A DNA stretch of 64,000 bases from the NCBI GenBank assembly GCA_947381435.1, contig CANCVE010000009.1, positions 1 to 64,000 of the forward strand, read 5' to 3'. This stretch comes from Chitinophagaceae bacterium. GTDB lineage: Bacteria > Bacteroidota > Bacteroidia > Chitinophagales > Chitinophagaceae. The notes below the pieces were generated by a model, which was given only the letters and a program-made list of their open reading frames with translations, was not told the DNA's origin and ran no database searches. Made by a program: the position numbers and the translations under genes. Below are positions 9,595 to 16,692 of this stretch, piece after piece. Position 1 is the first letter of the stretch; every line of letters starts with the position of its first letter.

Positions 9595-9695
9595 TGTTTG
9601 AATCAGGATTAGAATGATTTAAGGATTTATAAGATTAGGAGTATCAATACTACTAATCCAATAATCACTCTAATCTTCTAATCTCGATTCAGACA
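9595..9695. repeat. REP-like imperfect palindrome
   Basis: The left arm starting TGTTTGAATCAGGATTAGAA (9595) is nearly complementary to the right arm ending at 9695 (minus strand TGTCTGAATCGAGATTAGAA). A second pair of GATTAG/CTAATC blocks lies inside. The arms are long enough to form a large hairpin. Elements of this look (TCTGAATC...GGATT) recur in Bacteroidota intergenic DNA; it may act as a terminator for neighbours or be a mobile palindrome. Confidence 0.6.
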
Positions 9696-9738
9696 CCCTT
9701 ATTACTTGAACAGTGGCTATATTAATCCCAAAAATCTC

Positions 9739-9906
9739 ACTTATTGCCATATTTGGTGTACTTATCTCTCGCAATATATGTCCTAAATTTTTATACAGCA
9801 CACATTTGTCGCGAATAATATGCCCTAAATTTTTGTACAGCACACATTTGTCGCAAATAATATGCCCTAAACTTTTATACAGGGCACTTATTTTCTGCTA
9901 TATTTA
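9739..9906. repeat. Tandem array, eight 21-bp units in alternating types
   Basis: Eight successive 21-bp blocks start at 9739, 9760, 9781, 9802, 9823, 9844, 9865 and 9886. Blocks at 9781, 9823 and 9865 begin T/CCCTAAA and contain TACAG; those at 9802 and 9844 begin ACATTTGTCGC; the outer ones begin ACTTATT or ACTTATC. The composite period is 42 bp. The block at 9865 has a GCCCT...AGGGC dyad with its neighbour base. Two more degenerate blocks may precede (from 9697). The array sits 70 bp before the GH2 gene. Confidence 0.8.
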
Positions 9907-9975
9907 AACTTTTTTATCGCTTGCTATTCAATTAGTCTTTAGAAAGTGATATATATTTACAAACAATAATAACTA

Positions 9976-12930
9976 ATGAAGAAGATTTCCGCTCTGTCAC
10001 TGCTTTGTTTACTATCTATAACCGCTGTGATTGCCCAGAAAGGTGAACGGGTAAAATTTAATTTTAATAGTGATTGGAAAGTAAGAGTGGGCGACACCAC
10101 CGGTGCAGATGCGCCTAGCTTTAATGATGAATCGTGGAAGGGCGTTACCTTACCTTATGCCTGGAATGAGAATGATGCCTTTAAGGTTTCGATAGACCAA
10201 TTGAGTACAGGCATTGCTTGGTATAGAAAGCATTTTACCATTGATGAATCTAAAAAAGGACAAAAGATATTCTTAGAGTTTGAAGGTATCAGGCAAGCTG
10301 GAGAGTTCTTTTTGAATGGAAAGTCTATTGGCTTGAGCGAGAATGGCATCATGGCTTTTGGTTTTGATATTACCAATGATGTGTTGTTTGGAAAAGACAA
10401 TGTGCTTTCTGCCAAGATAGATAATGCCTGGAACTATCACGAAAAAGCATCCAAGAGTGGCTTTCAGTGGAATGATAAGAACTTTTATGCCAACTACGGC
10501 GGCATCAATAAGAACGTTTTTATCCATATAATGAATCCTGTTTATCAAACCTTGCCGTTGTTTAGTAACCTCGGTACCACAGGCGTTTATGTATATGCCG
10601 ACAACTTTAATATTGCGCAGAAAACTGCCACCATTCATACTTCTTCGCAGGTAAAGAATGAAAGCGGTAAGACACAGACTGTTGGATATGAATTGGCGAT
10701 TATAGACAGGGATGGCAAGACAATTCAAACTGCTAAGGGGAATACTTTTACGATTAATGCTGGCGAAACGAAGACCGTTGAAGCAGCTACCAATGCAAGC
10801 GGACTAAACTTTTGGAGTTGGGGTTATGGTTATCTCTACACCGTGCAAACAACTTTGAAGATAGATGGCAAGACGGTTGATGTAGTGAATACTAAAACAG
10901 GCTTTAGAAAAACAGCTTTTACAAATGGAGTGCTTACCCTAAACGATAGGGTAATACAAGTGCATGGATACGCACAACGTACTACCAATGAGTGGCCTGC
11001 TATTGGCAATTCGGCGCCTGCTTGGTTGAGCGATTATAGTAATAACCTGATGGTAAAAAGCAATGCCAACCTTGTACGTTGGATGCACGTAACCCCTTGG
11101 AAACAAGATGTGGAAAGCTGTGACCGTGTAGGTTTGATTGAGGCAATGCCTGCTGGTGATGCTGAAAAAGATGTGGAAGGCAGACGATGGGAGCAACGCA
11201 AGGAAGTAATGCGTGATGCCATTATTTATAACAAAAACAATCCTAGCATCATATTTTATGAGTGTGGTAACGCGCCAATAAGTGAGAAACACATGGCTGA
11301 AATGAAGCAGATTAGAAACCAATACGATCCAAATGGTGGCAGGGCAATTGGCTCTAGAAATATGCTAGATAGTAAGGAAGCTGAGTATGGTGGCGAAATG
11401 CTATACATAAACAAAAGTGCTACCAAACCCATGTGGATGATGGAATACAGCCGTGATGAAGGTTTGCGTAAATATTGGGATGAGTTTACACCGCCGTATC
11501 ATAAAGATGGTGATGGTCCGCTACACCAAGGACAAAATGCTTCGGCCTACAACCGCAACCAAGATAGCCATGCCATTGAAAACATTGTGCGTTGGGAAGA
11601 ATATTATAATGCGCGTCCCGGTACTGGTAAGCGTGTAAATGGTGGAGGGGTTAAGATTATATTTAGTGAAAGCAATACACACCATCGTGGTGCAGAGAAC
11701 TATAGAAGAAGTGGTGGGGTTGATGCCTTGCGTATTATAAAAGACAACTTTTATGCCAACCAGATTATGTGGGATGGCTGGGTTGATGTAGAACATCCGG
11801 GCATACACATAATAGGTCACTGGAACTATGAGAGTGGTGTAAAGAAGAATGTATATGTAATCTCATCGGCTGACAAAGTAGAGTTGAAGATTAATGGCAA
11901 GTCGATTGGCTTTGGTGTACGGAGCAATCATTTTCTGTTCACATTTAAAGACATTGCCTACAAAGAAGGAACTATTGCCGCAACAGGTTTTGATGCTGCT
12001 GGCAAAGAAATATGTGCAACAAGTATGACCACTGCCGGTGATCCTGTGGCCATTAAACTAACGCCAATCGTTAGTCCGAAAGGGTTGGTGGCAAATGGTC
12101 AGGACTTAGCATTGGTAGAGTTTGAAGTGGTGGATGCAAAAGGCAACAGATGCCCTACTGCCTTAAACACGGTAAAGTTTACTGTTAATGGCCCTGCCGA
12201 ATGGCGTGGAGGTATGGCACAAGGTCCTGATAATTATATTTTGGCACAAGAGTTTCCTGTAGAGTGTGGGGTAAATAGGGCGTTTATACGTACTACCACA
12301 AAGGCTGGTAATATTGTTATTAAAGCAACTTCTGATGGACTAAAGGAAGGAACACTTACACTTACGTCCTTACCATTTTTATCTAATAAAGGCTTGAGTA
12401 CTACTTTGCCTGATGAAGGGCTTACAGGCAATTTAGCTAAAGGCCCAACACCTTCAACACCATCTTACAAAATAGTTAGAAAAGCATTGAACATTGTAAG
12501 CGCTACAGCAGGTTCTAACAGTGATAGTGCTTACAAGAGTTATGATGATAATGAGGCAACAGACTGGATAAATGATGGCGATGCTTCTACAGCTTGGATA
12601 CAGTACAATGTAGAAAAGCCAGACATGATAAATCAGGTTTCGTTAAAGCTAAACAACTTTAGAACTAGGGTTTACAATTTGAATATCTATGTAGATGATA
12701 AGCTAATGTTTAAAGGTGCTACCACACCAAACCTTGGTTATTTCACGGCTTCATTTGCGCCCACAAAAGGTAGTAAGGTTAAGATAGCGTTGGCAGGAGC
12801 AAGTACAGATAACCAAGATACAGGTGTAGAAGTAAACGGAAAGAAACTAGATGATGGCATTATGCGTGATAATAAAGGCGGTAAAGGGAAGCTAAGCATT
12901 ATTGAGGCGGAGCTATACGCAGTACCTTAA
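9976..12930 (+). CDS. Secreted glycoside hydrolase family 2 enzyme (beta-galactosidase-like)
   Basis: The 984-residue protein has a signal peptide (1-20, AIA/Q), a GH2 sugar-binding jelly roll (about 30-190), an Ig-like sandwich (about 210-310), a TIM barrel (about 320-600), further Ig-like modules and a C-terminal discoidin-like sugar-binding domain (about 840-984). The expected nucleophile is Glu490 in WMMEYSRDEG. At the acid/base site the usual Gly-Asn-Glu is replaced by YECGNAPIS (Glu429, then Gly431-Asn432-Ala433), suggesting Glu429 or another residue serves. There is no T9SS tail, so a periplasmic location is likely. With the PL4 lyase nearby, a role in pectin side-chain removal is plausible but unproven. 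Confidence 0.85.
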   Translation: MKKISALSLLCLLSITAVIAQKGERVKFNFNSDWKVRVGDTTGADAPSFNDESWKGVTLPYAWNENDAFKVSIDQLSTGIAWYRKHFTIDESKKGQKIFLEFEGIRQAGEFFLNGKSIGLSENGIMAFGFDITNDVLFGKDNVLSAKIDNAWNYHEKASKSGFQWNDKNFYANYGGINKNVFIHIMNPVYQTLPLFSNLGTTGVYVYADNFNIAQKTATIHTSSQVKNESGKTQTVGYELAIIDRDGKTIQTAKGNTFTINAGETKTVEAATNASGLNFWSWGYGYLYTVQTTLKIDGKTVDVVNTKTGFRKTAFTNGVLTLNDRVIQVHGYAQRTTNEWPAIGNSAPAWLSDYSNNLMVKSNANLVRWMHVTPWKQDVESCDRVGLIEAMPAGDAEKDVEGRRWEQRKEVMRDAIIYNKNNPSIIFYECGNAPISEKHMAEMKQIRNQYDPNGGRAIGSRNMLDSKEAEYGGEMLYINKSATKPMWMMEYSRDEGLRKYWDEFTPPYHKDGDGPLHQGQNASAYNRNQDSHAIENIVRWEEYYNARPGTGKRVNGGGVKIIFSESNTHHRGAENYRRSGGVDALRIIKDNFYANQIMWDGWVDVEHPGIHIIGHWNYESGVKKNVYVISSADKVELKINGKSIGFGVRSNHFLFTFKDIAYKEGTIAATGFDAAGKEICATSMTTAGDPVAIKLTPIVSPKGLVANGQDLALVEFEVVDAKGNRCPTALNTVKFTVNGPAEWRGGMAQGPDNYILAQEFPVECGVNRAFIRTTTKAGNIVIKATSDGLKEGTLTLTSLPFLSNKGLSTTLPDEGLTGNLAKGPTPSTPSYKIVRKALNIVSATAGSNSDSAYKSYDDNEATDWINDGDASTAWIQYNVEKPDMINQVSLKLNNFRTRVYNLNIYVDDKLMFKGATTPNLGYFTASFAPTKGSKVKIALAGASTDNQDTGVEVNGKKLDDGIMRDNKGGKGKLSIIEAELYAVP

Positions 12931-12941
12931 GCTAGATATTA

Positions 12942-12981
12942 GATATTAGTTATGAGATATGATAGAATAATAACTAATATC
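12942..12981. terminator. Bidirectional hairpin between GH2 gene and rluF
   Basis: GATATTAGTTAT (12942-12953) pairs perfectly with ATAACTAATATC (12970-12981) around a 16-nt loop, between two convergent stops (12930 and 13009). Flanking copies of AGATATTAG and CTAATATCT can extend or rearrange the pairing. It is AT-rich with no strong T-run. Confidence 0.5.
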
Positions 12982-13008
12982 GCATATCTAATATCTCATA
13001 TCTAAAGA

Positions 13009-13746
13009 TTAGTTCTTACTAGAATCTGAAAGCATATCCATCATTTGTTTTAACTCTACTTCACTAAGGTTATGCCATTTGCCGGGGGCAAGGCTTTCTA
13101 GTTTTATATTCATTATACGGATACGTTGTAGGCTTTGCACCTTGTTGCCAAGGGCTTCACACATGCGGCGTATTTGTCTATTTAGGCCTTGTGTAAGAAC
13201 AATCTTAAAGTTGTGGGTACTTAGTCTTTTTACCACGCAAGGTTTGGTCATACCATCTTTTATGCGGACACCACTAGCCATTCTTTGTATAAAGTGCGTA
13301 TCTATTGGGCTACTTACCCGTACAATATATTCCTTCTCGTGGTTATTGCCTGCGCGCAATATCTTATTTACAATGTCGCCATCATTAGTAAGAAGTATTA
13401 ATCCCTCAGAATCTTTGTCCAATCTTCCAATAGGAAATATTCTTTTGGGATGATTAATAAAGGAAATAATATTACCCGGAATCTTTTCTTCAGTAGTAGT
13501 GGTTATTCCAACGGGTTTATTGAAGGCAATGTAAAGTAGTTTCTCTTTCTTTTTAGATTGTGATGGAGTAGTAATAATACTTCCATCTACCTCAACCGTG
13601 TCTCCAGGTTTGTAGCGATTGCCTAACTGTGCAGGCTGATCATTCAGCAAAACCCTTCCTTTGGTTATCAAATTATCTGCTTCCCTTCTGGAACAATAAC
13701 CTGTATCACTGATAAACTTATTTAAACTAATGGATGCGTCTTGCAA
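13009..13746 (-). CDS. rluF: 23S rRNA pseudouridine synthase, RluF type
   Basis: The 245-residue protein has an N-terminal S4 RNA-binding domain (about 1-60; LNKFISDTGYCSRREADNLI) and a RsuA/RluB-type catalytic domain with the signature GRLDKDSEGL, where Asp110 is the nucleophile. RluF isomerises a uridine in 23S rRNA helix 75 (U2604 in E. coli). The closing RQIRRMCEALG motif fits RluF better than RluB or RsuA. The first codon is TTG (complement of CAA at 13744-13746); no ATG lies upstream in frame, and downstream ATGs would cut the S4 domain. It is convergent with the GH2 gene. Confidence 0.88.
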   Translation of the reverse strand: MQDASISLNKFISDTGYCSRREADNLITKGRVLLNDQPAQLGNRYKPGDTVEVDGSIITTPSQSKKKEKLLYIAFNKPVGITTTTEEKIPGNIISFINHPKRIFPIGRLDKDSEGLILLTNDGDIVNKILRAGNNHEKEYIVRVSSPIDTHFIQRMASGVRIKDGMTKPCVVKRLSTHNFKIVLTQGLNRQIRRMCEALGNKVQSLQRIRIMNIKLESLAPGKWHNLSEVELKQMMDMLSDSSKN

Positions 13747-13939
13747 TGTCTGTTTATTAATTCTATTAAACGAATAGTTGCAAAGAAAACTAAAAGTCGG
13801 GAGTTAGTCGAAAGTTTAAAGTTGTAAGTCAGGAGTTGGGAAATGGGAATCGTGAGTCCATAAGTAAAACGTTAGTCGCAAGTTACAGCTCTGGGCTCAT
13901 GTATAACGAATAATAACTCACGATTAACGATTACTGACT
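13747..13939. repeat. Low-complexity intergenic repeat with dyad
   Basis: The gap is built of GTTAGTCG/AAGTTGTAAGTC-like words. AATCGTGAGT (13848-13857) is complementary to ACTCACGATT (13916-13925). Similar AGTTACT/GTAAGT word patches occur at 28800-28985 and 35830-35900. Confidence 0.45.
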
Positions 13940-15445
13940 CTAATGCTGATGCATTAATTTTGTAATGCTATTAAACAAAGTATTGGTACTAGTCAGTATT
14001 ACTAACAGCCCCACTCCAATCAATACCTTCTTTACAGGTATCTTGCCTACTAATCTTGCAGCAATAGGTGCAGCAATTACGCCCCCAATGATTAATCCCA
14101 ATACATCAAAAATTGGAATGTGTTTTAATAGAATAAAGAAAGTAGTAGCACTGGCAAAAACCACAAAGAACTCTGCCAAGCAAACAGATCCTATTACATA
14201 ACGGGTACTTTTACGTTTTGATATTAGCGTACTCGTAACCAAAGCACCCCATCCGCCACCGGCAAATGCATCCATAAAGCCACCTGCACTTGCTAGCCAT
14301 CCAGCGCCCTTTACCTTATCATGCTGTATGTGTTTACTAAATGCTTTACGGATGATGTAATAGCCTAGATAAATAGTATAAAATGAAAGGGGAATACGTA
14401 CATAGGTAGAGTATTCTTTGGCATAAACCGCCAATGTAGCACCTGCAATGGCACCTACAACACCCGGGATAACTAATGCCCTAAATAGTTTTTTATTGAT
14501 ATTGCCAAAACGATGGTGACTATAGCCAGAAACACCACTACTAAACACCCTTGCCGAGTGTACCCTGCTACTTACAACGGCAGGATTAACCCCAATTGCC
14601 AATAAGAAAGTGGTAGAGATAGTGCCATAGCCCATACCCAAACTACCATCCGTCATTTGGGCAATAAACCCTGCAACCATCATTAATAAAAAAGAATTGA
14701 CATCTATATAATTCGGAATTGATTTGAATCCATTTTCAATAGCATTATAAGGTAGAAATGTAAAGATTGCATGCCCCACAATCATTAACACAAAAGCTAA
14801 TAAGCACCATTTTACTATTTCCTGCCATTTCTTCTGCTCAGGCTTATCAGATTCTAAATCCTGCTGTTTAGCAACCAACGATTTGGTTACTTCGTTCAAT
14901 GTATTCACCTTGTTTTCGAAATCACCTTTCAGCAGGTTGCGATATTTTTGCATATTGTCTAACAAATCATCTATTTGTTCTGGCAAAACATCATTCATCA
15001 ACTCCTTCACCCGCTTAGCAACCGTAGGCGATTTGCCATTAGTAGAGATAGCTATCTTCAAATTTCCTTTCTTTACGATACTTCCCAAGTAAAAGTCGCA
15101 CAAGTCTGGTTTGTCGGCTGCATTAATCAACAAGCCCTTTTCTTTTGTATCAGCCGTAATAATTGTAGCTAATTCAATATCATTAACAGCGGCAATTACC
15201 AAATCCTTATTATCTAAATCAGAAAAATGGTAAGGCTTTTCTACTAATAAGATGTTAGGATAATTGCTTGCAAGCGCCTTAATGTCGTCACTAATGGTAA
15301 TACCCACAAGGGTAATATTAGTAGCAGGAGAATTGTTTACTACAGCCTGTAGCTTTTCGAGACCAATAAAGCCACCACCAACGATTAAAAGGCGAAGTTT
15401 TTCTAACTTAATAAAAACTGGGAATAACGTGTTTGTCTGCTTCAA
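13940..15445 (-). CDS. Fusion: precorrin-2 dehydrogenase (CysG N-domain) plus TSUP/TauE-SafE transporter
   Basis: Residues 1-145 form a Rossmann NAD-binding domain like the CysG/Met8 N-terminus (LLIVGGGFIGLEKLQAV; INAADKPDLCDFYLGSIVKK), which oxidises precorrin-2 to sirohydrochlorin for siroheme. After a helical linker (about 146-205), residues 206-501 are a multi-helix TauE/SafE (TSUP) permease (AQMTDGSLGMGYGTISTTF; ARVFSSGVSGYSHH), a family moving sulfite, sulfonates or sulfate. Siroheme serves sulfite reductase, so a single protein linking sulfur uptake and cofactor supply is a reasonable inference. The start is TTG 15445; a perfect -7 box (15465-15472) lies just upstream and no ATG precedes it in frame. 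Confidence 0.85.
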   Translation of the reverse strand: MKQTNTLFPVFIKLEKLRLLIVGGGFIGLEKLQAVVNNSPATNITLVGITISDDIKALASNYPNILLVEKPYHFSDLDNKDLVIAAVNDIELATIITADTKEKGLLINAADKPDLCDFYLGSIVKKGNLKIAISTNGKSPTVAKRVKELMNDVLPEQIDDLLDNMQKYRNLLKGDFENKVNTLNEVTKSLVAKQQDLESDKPEQKKWQEIVKWCLLAFVLMIVGHAIFTFLPYNAIENGFKSIPNYIDVNSFLLMMVAGFIAQMTDGSLGMGYGTISTTFLLAIGVNPAVVSSRVHSARVFSSGVSGYSHHRFGNINKKLFRALVIPGVVGAIAGATLAVYAKEYSTYVRIPLSFYTIYLGYYIIRKAFSKHIQHDKVKGAGWLASAGGFMDAFAGGGWGALVTSTLISKRKSTRYVIGSVCLAEFFVVFASATTFFILLKHIPIFDVLGLIIGGVIAAPIAARLVGKIPVKKVLIGVGLLVILTSTNTLFNSITKLMHQH

Positions 15446-15464
15446 AAGAAAGTTTGTTAGCCTA

Positions 15465-15472
15465 CAAAAATA
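15465..15472 (-). promoter_or_regulatory. -7 promoter box for the siroheme/TSUP fusion gene
   Basis: The minus strand reads TATTTTTG, a perfect TAnnTTTG, 19 bp before the TTG start at 15445, which supports that start. Confidence 0.55.
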
Positions 15473-15670
15473 GTGGGTTAGAGTGAAATAAGTTTATCTA
15501 ATCAGAAAAGAAAAAAAGAACGCCATTTATAATTAACAAAGCATGAACATTTGTAGTTAAAACCTTACCTAAATATTTTTTAGAGAAGAAGACTTTATAG
15601 CTGTAATTACATGGCAATTTTTACAAACTCCCTCAATTCAGCCGCGCAATCTAATTTGCATAATTGACGT

Positions 15671-15752
15671 GCTACTTATAATAGTTATAAGAATACTACC
15701 AGCAATGGGAAGTCAAATATTTCAAATATAAGTACCCTCCCGGTACTGGTAG
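15671..15752 (-). repeat. Two 41-bp units of the palindrome array family (second copy)
   Basis: On the minus strand the units 15752-15712 and 15711-15671 each measure 41 bp. They match the array at 60853-61016: the first begins CTACCAGTAC and carries GGGTACTTAT; the second contains GCTGGTAG and ends TTATAAGTAGC like the last unit of that array. The dyad is partly decayed. The bases from 15752 to about 15840 also match the DNA between the other array and its gene. Confidence 0.8.
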
Positions 15753-15881
15753 GATGGTTATTTTTTGAAGAATTAATCCAAATAAAAAAAAACAAATCGT
15801 TTCAAATGGATGGATAATAAAATTTGAACTGTTGCTAAATAAACAAGTTCAAACATTACAGCATGAAATAGACCGTGCTAA

Positions 15882-16187
15882 ATGGTAGAACCAAGATTAT
15901 GGGGCATACGCTATGTGAATAATAGTATACCAACTGAATTGTCAGGCGTTTGTTCAGACAGTGTAACTCATCTCCCACTGTTTAATGCACAGCTATACCT
16001 TTTAGGTGTGAGCCATAGGATAATGATTGATAACGAAGGTAACTTTCTGTTTAATACCATTCTATTTCATGACCTTACACATAACGCTACTCTTGCTGGC
16101 AACGAAGACTTTACTATAGATTTTATAAAGGAAGGTAGTGTACAAATGGCAGTAAATGTGGCAATGGTGAAGAAGATTGTAGTGTAG
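15882..16187 (+). pseudogene. 5'-truncated copy of the 314-aa repeat-linked gene
   Basis: The 101-residue frame aligns without gaps to the last 101 residues of the protein encoded at 59664-60608: RLWG, SG, QLYL, LAG, EDFTIDF and VMVKK-VV are shared, about half the positions by eye. The roughly 210 N-terminal residues of the full protein are missing, while flanking upstream DNA (repeat array and AT-rich stretch) is conserved. The frame itself is intact with an ATG, so a short protein consisting only of the carboxypeptidase-regulatory-like C-domain might still be made. Homology stops at the stop codon. Confidence 0.75.
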
Positions 16188-16692
16188 TTTGAGTGGTTGG
16201 TGATTAACCCTTTCTTCACATGTAAATTGCTTTTTTATGCTTAAGCTCATTTAAATTTTAATGAAGAGATATTTTTTTAAAGTTAAATGTTAAAATATTC
16301 CATAAAATACAAAAACAACCGAACTACCCAAAAAACATTTCTCTACTCAAATAACTGACTAAATTCAGATTTTATCGGTGATTAAGCTTATTTTAATGTC
16401 GTTCTGACACTTTTGCGCAACATTTAATGTAACAGGTTTAAAAATAAAATAAATTCATTTTATTAAAAAAGAAAAAAAAGATTGACATACAAAACTAAAT
16501 AAAAAAAGAAAGAGTAATTTGAACAGCGACATCGTTATATTTGCGCAAAGATTTAAGTAACGGTTGTGTGCTGAAATATTTTGCATTGCTTACGCCATTC
16601 ACAACAAACATTGTAATGGAAAGTGGTTCTTACACAACAACTAGTTAAATCGATTAATTATTTTGTTTCATTATTAATTTAAAAAGCTTTTT
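16188..16692. other. Long AT-rich promoter/leader region of the T9SS surface gene
   Basis: No gene seen. A strong -7 box lies at 16536-16543, leaving an untranslated leader of roughly 145 nt before ATG 16693. The leader has no structure recognised as a riboswitch. Confidence 0.5.
16536..16543 (+). promoter_or_regulatory. -7 promoter box for the T9SS surface protein gene
   Basis: TATATTTG is a perfect TAnnTTTG. A TTTG at 16518-16521 lies only 14 bp upstream, shorter than the usual 17-23 bp, so the -33 element is uncertain. Confidence 0.6.

Noticed and set aside
16518-16521. TTTG as -33 element of the surface protein promoter
   Set aside because: Only 14 bp from the -7 box, where 17-23 bp is usual; kept as a note, not called.
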